Origin: Metallyticus violacea
Lineage: Eukaryota; Arthropoda; Insecta; Mantodea; Metallyticidae
Direction of reading: 5' to 3'
Length of the DNA stretch: 64,000 bases
NCBI GenBank assembly: GCA_030762175.1
Contig: CM060843.1
Span: 118,908,869-118,972,868, forward strand
The number at the start of each line of letters is the position of its first letter. The stretch's first letter is position 1. The notes beneath the pieces are model-generated. The model saw only the letters and a list, made by a program, of their open reading frames with translations, searched no databases and was not told the DNA's origin. Of this stretch, positions 22,760 through 35,235 are shown one piece after another. The translations under genes and the position numbers were made by a program.

Positions 22760-22940
22760 ATTTTTTTCCCGTTTCACAAAATTTATTTACCAATCTGTGA
22801 ATCAAACTTCGACTTGGAAGTAAAACATCAGGAGATCTCTCTTGAAACAATTTCCATACATCACGACACGATTCTGCTCGCACGTACGAATCGTAAATAA
22901 ATACACTCTGGAAAATAGAATTTTAGACTAACCGAAATGG
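22760..22940 (-). pseudogene. Transposase N-terminal helix-turn-helix (DUF4817-type)
   Basis: Minus-strand translation gives FIYDSYVRAESCRDVWKLF, QERSPDVLLPSRSLIHRLV and NKFCETGKKS. This matches the FIVxSYYxTxS...RxFxxxFPxxxxPSRxTIHRLVxKFRETG pattern of the family. Stops and a frame change then separate it from the catalytic region; the linker HALKRSPKNHFDDSLYKQK (about 22635-22695) is still readable. Confidence 0.8.
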
Positions 22941-23542
22941 TCTCCGAAACATTTTAAAATAATTAAATCTTACGCTGAAACCATGAAAGTTCAGTGAACA
23001 ATTCCATAAAGGGTTTTAATTTATTTTTTTCCTCTTGAATTTTCTTAAATAAAATGTCTTAATCATGGGGCAATAGTTACTGAGTTCTTATATATATATA
23101 TTTCCAGTTTTTGTTTCAAAGAAACTTGTTACCTGAGAAATATGTACTTTTCATCAATTTTGGATATCATTCAATATTCCTGTTATATCAGCTAGGAAGG
23201 AAACCTTTAACCAACAAGAAAAATTAAATGTATTCTTTATCCCGTTCACATAAAAAGAGTAAAATTCATGGCGAAGATTAAACAACCGTTCCAAAACTCT
23301 ATCTTTACTTCCAGATTCTACTGTTTCGCGAGCTCGGAGTCACAGGATAGAGGAGAAGGGGAGGAATTAGGAGAACAACTTTCTGCTGTGTGAACTTGTC
23401 GATGTGTTTATTGGCAGCATGCTCATCTGCTTGCCTCCTGGTGTGCTGTTTTGCCCCCGACTTAATTAAGCATGGAAGTATGCGGATGTTCATGTAATAT
23501 CTTCGAAGGTCAAGATATGACATTACGTGGGTGTGCACCTTG
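22941..23542. other. Non-coding DNA
   Basis: No recognisable feature; short AT tract at 23089-23101. Confidence 0.5.
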
Positions 23543-23856
23543 CATCAGGAAAGACCAACCGCCATGGGTGGCCGAAGTTGTTAAGGCGCGGACTCGTGAG
23601 CGGGAGTTCTGGAATTCAAATCGCAGCAGGACCGTCTTCCCTGACTGAGGTTTTATCCAGGTTCTCCTCAGTTCTCATAAATAGCAAATGCCGGGGAGGT
23701 ACCCTAAACTTAGGCCTGAAACATTTCCTTCCTTAAAAATAAATTCTTTCCCCAATATATCATTTTATCTCATGTATCACCAGTGTCCATCGCCTGTGGT
23801 GTCTCTAGCAAAAACGGGCTTTAACACCATTCATTCATTCATTCATCAGGGAAGAC
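23543..23856 (+). repeat. SINE family A, copy A2
   Basis: The SINE spans 23556-23843 and is flanked by a near-perfect 13-bp duplication (CATCAGGAAAGAC at 23543-23555, CATCAGGGAAGAC at 23844-23856). The head reads GGTGGCCGAAGTTGTTAAGG (A box) and GGAATTCAAATCGC (degenerate B box), resembling a class II tRNA such as Ser or Leu. The body carries CCCTGACTGAGG, ATGCCGGGGAGGTACCCTAA and CTTCCTTAAAAATAAA, and the tail is a short (CATT)n. It is the best copy for defining both ends of family A. Confidence 0.93.
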
Positions 23857-24150
23857 TTGATATTGGAACGACTGTCAATGTACGGCCTACTGCCTGCTGT
23901 AATTGAGGCTGGAATGAACGTTCAGAACTACTTTATTTTGTTACTGTGAACTGAACGAAAGCTGAAGTTACCGAATACTGCAAAACTATTCACTGCAACT
24001 GCTTACTGCAAAACCATCAACTATGACACTGATAAACTGCAAACTAGTTATCACCTCGACTGCTTGAAATGGCTTCTTTCTCTGCGTGATAGCTGCTCCT
24101 TCCTTCTCAAAGCTGCGTCCCAAATTGCGTGCCTTTCTGAGGAAGTTTCC
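23857..24150. other. Non-coding DNA
   Basis: No recognisable feature. Confidence 0.4.
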
Positions 24151-24154
24151 CCAT

Positions 24155-24235
24155 CTTTACTAGATTCGAATCTGAACCACATAGCTTATCCAGAGCTTCC
24201 GAACTGAGCCACGGACTCCAGTTGTTCAAAATCAA
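24155..24235 (-). repeat. tRNA-like SINE head, possible
   Basis: On the minus strand, CCGTGGCTCAGTTCGGAAG (A-box-like) is followed about 30 bp later by GGTTCAGATTCGAATC (B-box-like). The spacing suits an internal pol III promoter. No acceptor stem forms and no second copy was found, so it is a putative SINE head. Confidence 0.4.
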
Positions 24236-27200
24236 GACTCCGATTGGTGAGTTAAAACTCAAGTTAAGGCGTTCATACCCAATATTTTAAAGCCCTCGTT
24301 CCGAATAGGTGGGCGTTTGAACACCCGTCCACGTTATGCGAGATTACATTCACATGTTTTACCCTCTCTTAAGGAATGTTCAGCAGTAGGATTTGTCGCA
24401 ACTTTTGAATATAAAGGAGTATTGTTCTGGTCCTTCCTCGTCAGGTGCACCTTTCTATTGTATTAGCTCGCGTCTCCCGCCGAAGACTTAAAAGCAGAGG
24501 CACCGGACGACATGTTCTATAGACACTTTTACAAAGCATTTTTCTGCATAGTCGTATCATAACTTATTGGATATTAATCATACAATTTACATCAGACTTC
24601 TGGTCATCCTATCGCGCTTCTGAATGTTTATACCATATATGCTAGATATTAATAGTAGAATAAGCTTCGTGCTATTTACAAGACACAAGACATAATGCAA
24701 TATAAGTTCGCTATAATTTACGCAGTATGCAAATTAGTTTCTTTATGGGTTCGGGATGGAATATCCGTTTCAAACTCACCATACTGTGAATTAAGCTATT
24801 TTAGAAATTCTATGAATTGTCTATGATTTCGTTCACATGACCTAATAAAATTAACATTATTAATTACTTTCTTCAATACATATTTGAAAATTTTATCACA
24901 TTTAGCACCAATATATTCGCATGTTAATAATTCTTCTCTACTTAAATGTTTTTAGCGAAATAAATTCTGTATGCGTGCCTACCATTGAGGAACAACCATC
25001 AGTACACACTGATATAAGTTTATGATAGTCAATTTTGTATTTATAAAAAATATTTAACTTCTTCCGAAAACTCTATTCTACATGTCTGACCTGACATAGG
25101 CATTACTATTAAGAATTCTTCCTTTATAAGCCCCATTTTATTATGATATTTGACAAATAAAAGCAACTAGAAGTGGAACTAATATCTGAAAGAGTCGAGA
25201 GCAAGACTAATAGTCACATTCAGAGTGCAAAGCAGCATGTCTCTCACTCTTCTAACGCAAGTAGAGTCCGAAAGTTGCAACTTTTTATATGATTTGCATT
25301 TGCATATTTTGAAAATAATGTCCCACTTATAACTAGAAAAACTTGTTAAAAAATCTCTACCTATATCTGTAAACGGCTTCATTTTACAAGCTAAAGAATC
25401 TCCTACCTGACACGATGTTTTTGTTGTCAATTATTTTTGATTTACACTATTCAGACACTATTGAAATTTTTTAATTGTTTAGTCTTTCTAGTCACAAATT
25501 AGAATTTTTTTGATTCTTGCTGTCAAAATTTGCTGCACGGTATTATAATGCAAATTAATACAAAAAAATTATAAGCTTGTACTATGCCACAAAACGAAAT
25601 CAAAATACTCCCAGCTCCTTTGAAATTCCTCTTCCAATTTTTATCTTTTTTTTTCCCCCATTTTGAAAATACACCCCCCATTACTAAACTTCATTTCAAC
25701 AAACCTGTCACTATGAACCAGCTATTCAAATTGAATTTGACAGAGTAATGTATTAAATTCAATCGCTTGTTCTTTCGTTCGAATAAAAAAAAAATACAAA
25801 GTTGCATTTTTACAGCTTTAGACAACAATGAACAAATTAAAATGGTCTATCAAACAATAATAAATCTCATAGTTGAACACGTGCTTGCGCCACTGCTAGG
25901 AATGATACAGCGATATTCAAAGCTTTCTATAATTTCACGTATATCTTAGTAAATGTAGCAAAAATAAAATTACTTCAAGAGCCGCATTAAAACCTCTCAA
26001 GAATCGCATGCCTACCACTGTGGCTCTAAGCATTTTCGCAAATCAATGTTTACTGCCGTGAGACTGACTGAAATCAATGTTTAAAGACATACAATGAGGA
26101 GTGGAATAGAGGGGCTGCAACAAGCCTAGTAACTGAAACACCGTTTGAGATGACAACTTTTTAACTTGTCCCATTAAACGCTATACGTAAAAAGTTCACT
26201 AATTTATATTTTAATGAAATAAAGAGAATTATAGTATGAATAAAACGATATTGTATAAATACTTTTACTCTGTAAAAATGTAACGTATGTTTACATTTTA
26301 CTTTGTATGCGAATGATTGAATGCACTCTTTTACCAAGTTTTATATAATATCTGTATTTAAAAAAAAATATATTTCATATACCTTCGTAGCATTATTGTT
26401 GTGAACTAAATATGAGAATCTATTAGCTTTTAGAGTATAGGGTTTCTCTTTTCAAAACAACAATATTTAATTTAAAAAAAAATTACCATTTCATTATGAA
26501 CTATGTACTTAAACAAATTAAAAAATAATCTACTTTTCTGATTGTCATTCCTATATTTTAACTTCTTTATAGTATTTTATTTTTAATATTAACTGAAATT
26601 TGCTTTAGTATTTACCTCATAATTTAATGTGCAAAATAAAAAGTTTACTTTTCCTTATACATTGGACTTCGATTGCAAAATAAATAACAAGCACTGGAAG
26701 CAAGATCATGTAACTTATTTATTGTATATCATTAATATATATCTATATTATTATATTATTTTAATTCCATTTTAAAAATTAAATAAGGGAAAATAATTTG
26801 ATTCTTCTTCTGGTCTATCGCATAACATTATGCAATAACTATGAAGCTTTTACTGTCCAAAATTATCAGTAAAACACATGAAAATTATTGAAAATATACT
26901 TCTGAATTGCAGAAGAATTTAGAGAACTTATTCATCTCAGCATTTCATTAACAATTAGCGAATAGTGCTTACAAGGTAAATTATAAAATAACATAACTAT
27001 AAATTACTTTAAGCGCATAAATTTCTCAATATTACCAAAAACAACTGAAGCCATCTACTTGCCAAATTGACAAAAAATAGTGTTTCTTTTTATGTCCTCG
27101 CTTAATCGCAATCGTTTCGCGACTCTTTGAGACGCCGCCGTCCTCTCAGATGGCTTTCTACATGGGCTATCTTCCTTCAAGCGTGTTTCTCGCATGAGAG

Positions 27201-27376
27201 GGAGATGATATTAAATGTTCGCTTTGGTTCTGATCTCAGGGTATTTTGGATGGTGGTAAAGCAGATCCAGCAATAAACAGTTGCTTATTGTTGTTTCTTA
27301 CTCTGTGTATATCTGTAATAAGCAGATGAATGTATCATCGATCATGTTTTTGAACACCAATATAGAATAGAATATT
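24236..27376. other. AT-rich DNA, no recognisable gene
   Basis: Long AT-rich interval. Frames at 25179-25430 (-) and 25767-25949 (+) have no recognised similarity. A short GC-richer stretch lies at 27110-27210. Confidence 0.5.
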
Positions 27377-27630
27377 CCAACCATACTTGCCTCCTAAATT
27401 CAAGATCGCGGGTTCAAACCCGGTCGGGATCGATGGGTTTTTTCGGGTGTAAAAATCCTAAGTATGGCTTCCTTCGAAAGGGAAGTAAAACTTGGGTCCC
27501 GTGTCGTAGATTTACGGCATGAAAAAGAACCTCAAGTCTGAAAGAATAGACCGCTGAGCAAAATTTGTCGGCTGTTTGAATGGGACGCTGATAATGTTAA
27601 AGAGCGTTCATAAAAAACCAAATCAACAAC
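27377..27630 (+). repeat. SINE family B, copy B3
   Basis: The copy begins with ACCATACTTGCCTCCTAAA, just after the position of the A box in full copies, followed by B box GCGGGTTCAAACCC and the family body GATCGATGGGTTTTTTCGGG, AGTATGGCTTCCTTCG. About 23 bp near AATTTGTCGGCTG (the CACGCCCTGAATT part) is missing. The tail is AAATCAACAAC as in B1. No target duplication was seen, and the A box is missing or diverged. Confidence 0.85.
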
Positions 27631-27852
27631 TATTGAAATATCTTATTATGCACGTAGATCCGCTGAACACCATTAGGACGAAGAACTCATAATATAGATG
27701 CTTGGTCACTAACTCGCAAAAGAGTCTCCGGAGACCCCAGAAAAACTCATTTCCTTATTGCGTCCCAAAACTGGTGATTCTAACGTAGCTTTGATTTATC
27801 TAATTTATCATATGCGTATATCAATAACCTACGGAATATAAAGGTAGCTTTA

Positions 27853-27880
27853 TGTATATATATATATATATGTATATATA
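27853..27880. repeat. AT dinucleotide tract
   Basis: (TA)n with one TG interruption, directly abutting the palindrome that starts at 27882. Confidence 0.9.
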
Positions 27881-27881
27881 A

Positions 27882-28084
27882 TTAACAGTAATTATAAAAG
27901 TAGAAAAGGATAAAAAACACTAAAATAAAGTCATACTTGAGATCGCTATATTTCGAACTCGTTGAGTTTAAGTGAGCACTTGTCTTCTTGCCATAGAAGG
28001 ACTCAACGAATTCGAAATAGAGCGATCTCAAGTGTGACTTTATCTTAGTGTTTTACTCTTTTCTAGTATTATAATTACTGTTAA
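27882..28084. mobile_element. 203-bp near-perfect palindrome bounded by TTAA
   Basis: Left arm 27882-27967 and right arm 28001-28084 are reverse complements with roughly nine differences over 85 bp; a 33-bp loop lies between. Both ends read TTAACAGTAATTATA inward, and the arms share TAAAGTCAYACTTGAGATCGCT and TTTCGAAYTCGTTGAGT. TTAA at both ends fits a piggyBac-type target duplication, or the ends may simply be part of the inverted repeat with a TA duplication. It has no coding capacity and is best explained as a fold-back or MITE-type element; RNA from it would form a long hairpin. Confidence 0.8.
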
Positions 28085-28649
28085 TTTGTTACATTGTTAA
28101 TAGTGTTACTTTATTTTTATTATGTATATTTAATAGTACCTGAGAAAATTAGGATTGAAGTTTAACACTTTTGAGCAGTCACAACTGCTTTCGACTACCA
28201 AATTTTGTTGATTGGTGCTATTGTTTCGTTATGACAAGATATTTTGTATTAAAAAGGAATTTTCAGATACTCTGAAACGTCATAACGACATTACTTACCT
28301 TCTGCAAGAGCAGTACTTAACAGAGAAAGCGTTGTGTTTTGCTCCTTTTTTGTATCTCGTTCTTCTATACTTCATCTTGTTAATGATGTTACTGGTGCGC
28401 GCTCTTTCTTCAACCGAACACTTTCCCTTTCTTTATATATTTACCAAAATTTACTAAACGCAATACGTACAGTGGGAATGTTTGGCCCTTGCATCTGCCA
28501 TTTCACAATCCCTTCTTTAATTAATGCTTACTATCACTCAAGCGTCATCCGCGCCATTCTTAACCACACTATAGTTTTAACATTTAATACCAAATTATTG
28601 TCCGTTATAATCAGATTTTATAATTATGTACTACACAAGATCCTGGGAA
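28085..28649. other. Non-coding DNA
   Basis: Two overlapping plus-strand frames (28212-28457, 28334-28744) have no family resemblance upstream of the LINE tail at 28650. Confidence 0.45.
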
Positions 28650-29005
28650 TAGCTTTGAAGATCAAAATACATACAGTAGTAGTAAATCAGCTGTGTCAGA
28701 CAACAGACATCGCACAACTAGTAACCAAAATTAAATGGCAATGAGGACGGTCACGTCGCAAGAATGCAGGGCAATAGGTGGACCTATAGGATCTTCACAT
28801 GAAGCCCACCGATAGAGAAAAGAACACAAACTAGACCCAGAAGAAGATACACAGGCTTCTTCAAGGAACTTGCATGTCCACAGTGGTCAGAAGTAGCATG
28901 AGGAAGAGAAAAATGGAAGTTTCTCGACAGGATACTTGTGCAGTGTACCAAAGACATGGCATCTTACGAACTACTAGCGCGGAATAGCTCGCCACGTTAG
29001 GAAAA
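28650..29005 (+). pseudogene. RTE-like LINE ORF2 C-terminal remnant
   Basis: TTDIAQLVTKIKW leads, after a frameshift, into GHVARMQGNRWTYRIF, RTQTRPRRRYTGFFKELA, CPQWSEVA, WKFLDRILVQCTKDMASYEL. These match the conserved end of RTE/endonuclease-reverse transcriptases (KWxWAGHIARMxDNRWT...RRxGRPxxRWTD...W...A). Two internal stops (TGA) and the frameshift show it is dead. Only the last ~110 residues are present, so the copy is heavily 5'-truncated. Confidence 0.86.
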
Positions 29006-29477
29006 AGCGAGCTCACTCTACCTGTTAGGAGCTCTTTGTTCTTTAAGGGACACAATAGCCAACCTTTGTGTTTATTTATCTTTATCTATATGCACATTTC
29101 GGGTTGTCGACAATTCAAACTATGCAGATAACCAAAACAAGTTCTGTAATTTTTACTGAATACTAAAGTGCGAAGTTTTAGTAGACACTTAAACACGCAT
29201 CAGACACAGGTAAGGTGCGAGTCGACATGTCAACATTTTCATTCTTGACATTGAAATGATGCATCCATAAATTCGCACTTTGAAGATTGCTAAATAGAAT
29301 ACATATTATAAATTAGGAAATATAGTAACTGTTGATGCGTCAGGCTTTGGTTGAAAATGAACGAATTGCTCAGCATGGAAATGAACCTGTTTATATATCG
29401 AGTGCTCTAGTTTCAGAATTTAACATAATTTTAGTTTTTCTTTCTACCGAGATTTTTTTTATTTATTTATTTTTTGA
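29006..29477. other. Non-coding DNA
   Basis: No recognisable feature. Confidence 0.5.
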
Positions 29478-29727
29478 TTGATTTATTTACGGACGCTCTT
29501 TAACATCTCAGGTTATCAGCGTCCCATTCAATTCAGGGCGTGAAACGGCCGACAAATTTTGCTCAGAGGCCTCTCTTTCAGGCTTGAGGTTCTTTTTCAT
29601 GCTGTAAATGTGTGACAAGGGACCCACGGCTTTACTTCCCGTCCGAAGGAAGGTATACTTAGGATTTTTACGCCCGAAAAAATTCATCGATTATGACCGG
29701 GTTTGAACCCGCGATCTTGGGTTTAGA
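29478..29727 (-). repeat. SINE family B, copy B4 (5'-truncated)
   Basis: Minus-strand copy with B box GCGGGTTCAAACCCGG near 29697-29712 and the usual body. It stops at CTAAACCCAAG, a little upstream of the B box, so the A box is missing. The left end grades into a (TTTA)n-rich tail. Confidence 0.88.
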
Positions 29728-30619
29728 ATTACTGTAGTGTACTGCATTGGCATTAGAATAAGGAAATAAGTCCTACTGTAGAGGAACTGATAGATTGACT
29801 TAGTATGTTCTTCTATTCCGTAAATAATTCTCAGTTTCCTGCAGCATTCATATTATTGCTGGAACAGCGTACAACCTTATCCCTTTGTAGCAGAGCGATG
29901 AAGAAAAAATCCTTAATATATGACTCCATCGAGGAAACTGCCATAGCTTACAGTATTACAAGTTTACCCATATCACACATCAATAGTAAACATATTTACA
30001 ATTGTTGGGTGAGAAAAGACTGAATTTTTACTGTGATGGACCAATCAACACTAGAATATTAAACTGGTGGATATGAAGGACGCAGAAAGACCTTCCTATA
30101 GAGTGTAGAGTAACCTATTGATTTTGTTCTTAAGCATTCTCTGCTCGATTACAAACCAATCTGAAGTCTGTTATATAATTGCCAGATTTATTATATGTCA
30201 GCACCCACTGCAAAAATTATAAGAAGGCTCTACTAAAACTAGTATAAACCCACTTAAAATAAAGACCATGGTGTTGGAAAAATCAAATTTCAGATATAGC
30301 CAATTTACTTGCTTCCGCATTACATTGTCCTTTTTTTTTTTTTTTTTTTTTTTTTTTTGTATAACGCCGCAGTTTTAGTTAGAGGGCTCCGTTTAGAATA
30401 ACTGATCAATTTGGATGTTTGACTACATAATTAGTCGCTAAAGAGTTTTCGAATAACCGCAGAAAAATTCACCCAAAATCGTCACTTTCTTATCACGTCC
30501 CAAAACATTTTTCTAAATTTCATTGTTTTTATACATGCCTAAAGCTCATGTGGTTTTAACTTACTCGAGTTTCCTTCTATCAAAAGCTTACAAATCGTTA
30601 GTTTATTGACTGAGCAACA
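29728..30619. other. Non-coding DNA with poly-T tract
   Basis: No recognised gene. A 28-base poly-T tract lies at 30331-30358; on the minus strand it could be the poly-A tail of a lost retroposon. The 72-codon frame at 29805-30023 shows no family similarity. Confidence 0.45.
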
Positions 30620-31020
30620 CAAGAATTACATTAGGAGATCATACATTGCTTGCCTGCTTCTACGCCAAACAAGAACTGAACTGAATCCTCAGAAGTGAAT
30701 CCCAGAAGACAGCACTCTCCATCTGCAGCACCATTTCTGAATATTTCTCTCACAGATCGATCAGATGGATCTTTGGGTGCCAACTTTTAATTGAAGGTGT
30801 GTACGAACGTATCCATGTCACATCAATTGTTATAAAGCGACGAAAAAAGGTTTCACCTTCATGTTTTTATCGCTACAGATGGAGCCTTTGTGCCTCCATT
30901 TGCTGCCACTTTCCAATTTCAGTTAGAGCGGGAAGAATGTTCCCCAGTTCCCTTCCTTTAGGAAATGGTTCCATTCATCTTGCAATAGTTCGGCTTGGTA
31001 GAATTTCTTCTCCTTAAAGG
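30620..31020 (-). pseudogene. Mariner-type transposase relic
   Basis: Minus-strand translation gives FFVAFITIDVTWIRSYTP (about 30790-30855) and MESAVFWDSLLRIQF (about 30670-30730). These match mariner blocks TGDETWVxxYxPExK (first catalytic aspartate) and KVMASVFWDxxGVxxxDF. TIDVTW keeps the aspartate but has lost the following glutamate. No second or third catalytic block remains and no terminal repeats were identified. Confidence 0.68.
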
Positions 31021-31263
31021 ATTGTTTACATGTTTTCTTCTTGTAGCATGGTTTTTGTGATACACCTATGTACCACCTAATGAACATTTTTAGAGCGATA
31101 TGATTTACTACAAATCAAAAATAGTCTCTATATTTAAAAAAAAATCGTTACTTTGATACTTTTAAGATTCATGAAACAGCTGCTACTTTATAGCATAATA
31201 CAAGATTCCAATAGTAACTGCTACTAGAACTATTGATTTACAGCATTGTTGTCAGTATTTTTT

Positions 31264-31306
31264 CAATTCCTTCAAATAATTATACTATACTTATTTGAAG
31301 GAATTG
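31264..31306. repeat. Perfect 16-bp hairpin
   Basis: CAATTCCTTCAAATAA (31264-31279) and its exact reverse complement (31291-31306) enclose an 11-base loop. It is too short for a usual pre-miRNA. Confidence 0.9.
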
Positions 31307-32397
31307 GCCAAACCTATTACCACCATAAGGTTATCATTCTGGTGTTATTTTGTTTGTTTGAAGGTTTTCCTTGTAAGTTGAAGTGAAATTTAGCTGCTTA
31401 TCACGTGACCGCACCGCGGATCTATGTAGTCCATATTGTGACATATAGGGAAATGACAATGTGGAGAAATGCATTGTAAAATTAAGTTCGTTAAGAAGCA
31501 TAAATGGCGGTTTGGAAAGATTACAGGCATGGAGGAAAATTAGAGTCTGTGCATGCGCTACCAATAACATTTTTAACAGCTTTCTGAGAGACGAGGAAGA
31601 AAGTCGGAAGAGAGAGGACGTTGCACCCGAGATTATGACGGGTCCGTCGAGTTCATAACATCTTTATACATGATAATGAAGATCAAATGTTTGTAGGTGT
31701 ATAGCATACAATAACTTGGCACATTATCCTTTGTTTTTATTTAAGTTTTATCCATGGACAGTGAATGATTACAGAATAATATTTAACCGGTAGGCTCTAC
31801 TCTTGGGTTGCTACAAAGTATGGTTGAAAATTTTGTGTGTGTTTTAAAAAGTTTTATTGTGGGATAAGCTTATTATTGCGAAGGTAAATTTGATATGTAA
31901 CAAAGAAAAAATATATACTTTAATGTTATTCATCACTTTTCAAATTCAACATTTTCTTACTTCATATTAGTGTTATTAACGTAATAGTTAGTGCTTAAGA
32001 AGGAGCTTAAAATAAACATTCAGTGATACACTGATTATAGTTTCAGAGACAAGGTTAATGAACATTTTCCCCTTTTTGCTATATTTCTATTGTTAAACAA
32101 CTGTCTATATATCTATGACAAAAAGTGAAGAAAAAATTAATATATTATTGTACGTAGTACATTGTATTTAAAGCCAAATAAAAGGATTTGAATTCATTCA
32201 AAATGTAAAATCTAATGTGAAATACGGATATAGTATAATTACCTTCTTCCCTTAATCAGTAAGGCATTAAGTAAATTACTAATGAACAAATACTTAGTTT
32301 TAATGTTTAGAATATTTAAAGCTTTAAGCCAATAAGAAATTGGAAATAAAATATGACTGACTATATTTAATGGGTAACATTATATATGCATATATAT

Positions 32398-32406
32398 GCA
32401 CGCGCG

Positions 32407-32458
<52 letters not shown>
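32398..32458. repeat. (CG)n(CA)n microsatellite
   Basis: About eight CG dinucleotides run into about 22 CA dinucleotides; alternating purine-pyrimidine DNA with Z-DNA potential. Confidence 0.96.
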
Positions 32459-32461
<3 letters not shown>

Positions 32462-34515
32462 TTCTAAAGTAAGTTTGAATTAAATTGCATAGCATATCTT
32501 GGTGGCTGCAGATGAATAATGAAACATTAATGAAAACAAATGAAGTGACAAGAGAAAAATACAAACATATAAATTGAAATGAGACGCTGAAAACAGCCAG
32601 TCCATAATAAAAATAGTAAAAGAAATGTATTTTGAAAAACTTAATATCCATAAAATACAAGAATAATTTATGGGAGAAAAGATAATGATAAAAACGGAAA
32701 ATAATACATTTCTAACCTCATTATGAGTAATTGATTCGAAAGGCCATTGTGTCAGAAGCCGTTAGTCTTGTTCTTGGAATAGAATCAACAACGCTTTTTT
32801 TAGAGTAAGTTTTCCTTGTAAAGATTAGTCAATTTCTTAATACTATGTGATGTTACTTTAATTACATGCTGTATTTTTATTTTCAATGTTTGAAGCCACT
32901 TTATCTTTCCTAAGCAATTGCTATGCGTCCCACTTAGATCTCTGCCCAAACGCAACTACATTCCGGTTAATATTAGCGGTCCTAGAGCCTCCCATTTAAG
33001 TCATATTTCAACACCCAGTTTGCTAGTAAGTCAGTAGATGTTTTAGCTTACGTGCGTTCTGAACTGCTTTTAACGTGTAAATGTGATTTAAAATAAATTT
33101 GTTGAAATGCCTGCCATAAGAATGCTCGTATTTTCGTACGACAATTATGTGAAAACAGAATCTTGTACGAGAATTTGTAGAAAAGTTTCTTGGTGCTCCG
33201 ATTCCTCTTAGAGATATAAGAAAAATTCCGTAGATTAAAAGACACAACATTCCTAACCGAAAACGACGTATTCTAACGGAAGAAATATAAGCTTTCTCCA
33301 AAGAAATACCTTGTGTATCACAGTAAATATTCATTTACAAAGGCACAGGCCAAAGAGCTGCTAAATTGCTGAAATGTAAACCTTGTAGATGATTGCAGTT
33401 AGGAATTAAATATGCTCGACAACATCAGTCCTATACTTTTCTATAATTTGGATTTGCAGAATATTGCCTGACCGACAGTTGGATCTTTTTCTCTTATTAA
33501 AATTTGTTTCAATAACATGTTTATGTCTACTGGCAAAATGTTAGGTTCCGGGACATAGAAAATTCGAAAAATTATCTCGCATTATTAAAAAATTGTTGTG
33601 TATGTAATTGCAAGGCGGATAATAAGGCCTATATTATTTCAGTAGATTCCGAGTGTATTGCACGCAAAGGCTCCCAAAGTTTATGAATGAATATACAACT
33701 ATGAGTGACAACATGCAGGCTTTCAGTCGAAGTCCACACAGTATGTGGATCATTCGAGGCTCTAAGGGATTTTTTCTGTAAAGTTGGCTCTGACATTTCC
33801 TACGTCTTAACCACGTGCAACTCAACTATAGTTTGGGAAACCCTAAAAATATAGTGCATGGAAATAAGCCCTAAGGTATTGGTGTACTGAAAGAATAAAC
33901 ATGAATTCGATTATTTTCGGAAGCACAGCATTTTATTGTAGCTTTTAATTTTATTAGAAGATATCAGGAATACTTGAATGCAGATAGGTACCATTTTGAA
34001 CATCCGCTATAACGAGGGTTAATACTCATTATAAGAAAAAATAATATTATGTCCATGCCTCTATTATTCCGAAATCCTACCGTTTGGTCGGCCAGTCGAA
34101 GCGGCCTATACGCATAGCGTCAGATGGCTGACTGAGACGAAAGGTAGATATGACGTAGCTGTTTCTTTACACAAAGAATGAATTTAAGAAGGCTTCCGCA
34201 AACGACCCAACTGAACTTACAATTTCTTTGATACAATGTTTTTAATTTTCCCTTTCTTTTTCATTCAGACGGTGTTTAAAATTAATACTGAATATATTCG
34301 AGTATTAAAGAAGAAGGATAGCAACATTACGTTTTATTCCAATTTCTTCACTCATTTGTTCTCTCAGAATATGTCTTCGCCTCTCGCACGGGGTTTTGCG
34401 TCTCGACCAAGGCCTGCTCCCCTCCCAATCATGGCCGCCTGCCTGCCTGCCTGTCTGAAATTTGAGCAGTCACCAATTTACATTTGTTCGCGAAGTTGAA
34501 AGGACAGCTGACTTA

Positions 34516-34960
34516 GAACAATGTATTTTTGTGTGTGAAAGTTATTTTAAATGCCTTCGTCGCGTTTGAGAGGAAGTTCCCTGAGCAATGCCTCCTTTCA
34601 GAACTTCAGTTCACGATCTTGTGAATAAATTTGATATTGCAGCTCAGTGTAACACACCTGAAGATGTACCATTTTAACATAAGATAAATTACACGAAGTT
34701 CTCCAATTACCACAAATTGTGTTTCCGCAAATACGAGTGTAGCAACAAAATTGTTAAAGCTCAAATGTTGTAAGTATGCGTGTGTCCATTGTCTGAGACA
34801 AGGTGAGCATGTAGCCCGTGTGTGTTATTGTAAGTTGTATACTCCATCAGTGACTGAAGGGCTAATTGACCCAAAGATCGTGTTCTTTTCAGACGAGGCG
34901 TAGCTTTGTTGAAAACCGCGACTGCCGACATTGTACATAAGGCTCGGCCAGGTTTTAATC
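34516..34960 (+). pseudogene. DUF4817-type transposase relic
   Basis: EQCIFVCESYFKCLRRV, stop, EEVP, stop, AMPPFRTSVHDLVNKFD (34516-34660) matches the family's N-terminal helix-turn-helix (FIVKSYYKT...VRRKFREKFPxxPxPSRSTVHDLVNKFRETG). Further on, GLIDPKIVFFSDEA (about 34858-34902) matches the first catalytic block, DPxxVFFSDEAWFHLSGYV, with the aspartate kept but a stop in place of Trp. The linker between the two is shortened and shifted. The rest of the catalytic domain is not recognisable. Confidence 0.72.
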
Positions 34961-35235
34961 AACTTTTTTGCCAATATTGTAACAACATATGTCAATTCTT
35001 GACAGGAATATACGCAAGAGTATAGAAAAATCCAAGAAATAAATTGACATCAACATATAGAATGACAGACATGCAGCATAATTCAGAAATTGCACTGGGC
35101 AGGATTCCCTCAGGTAGATCGACTACAAGACATAAAAAGGATGCTATAGTTGAAGTTAACGGGCATGATTTAGGAAGAAGTTTGAATGAGAGTGAATAAA
35201 CATTGACTTTTGCAATTTGAAGGATGTGACCTTCA
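34961..35235. other. Non-coding DNA
   Basis: No recognisable feature. Confidence 0.4.

Larger units (their letters stand above)
21815..22940 (-). mobile_element. DUF4817-type mariner-like transposon relic
   Basis: The element is defined by its transposase remnant and by nucleotide similarity to a second copy at 45055-45920 (shared sequence includes the ACTGCCT...CATTTTTCC/TTTATTTCCC start, CTCTCGCCTCTAATGGCGCACCACAATCCTA, TTAAGTTCTTGCAC and CGTAC/AAGAATCGTAAATAAA near the other end). No clear terminal inverted repeat was recognised, so the boundaries mark shared sequence only. It also holds a 71-bp triplication (21839-22050) in the part downstream of the coding region. Confidence 0.72.
31021..34515. 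other. AT-rich DNA with a hairpin and a microsatellite
   Basis: No recognised gene. Contains a small hairpin (31264-31306) and a CG/CA microsatellite (32398-32458), both listed separately. Minus-strand frames at 33023-33334 and 33634-33825 have no recognised similarity. 34130-34500 is somewhat GC-richer, with a (GCCT)n stretch near 34436-34453. Confidence 0.45.

Noticed and set aside
31264..31306. miRNA precursor
   Set aside because: The perfect stem is only 16 bp with an 11-base loop, well short of a normal precursor.
32367..32660. Minus-strand frame with repeated CV residues as a cysteine-rich peptide
   Set aside because: The CV/AR repeats are the translated CA/CG microsatellite.
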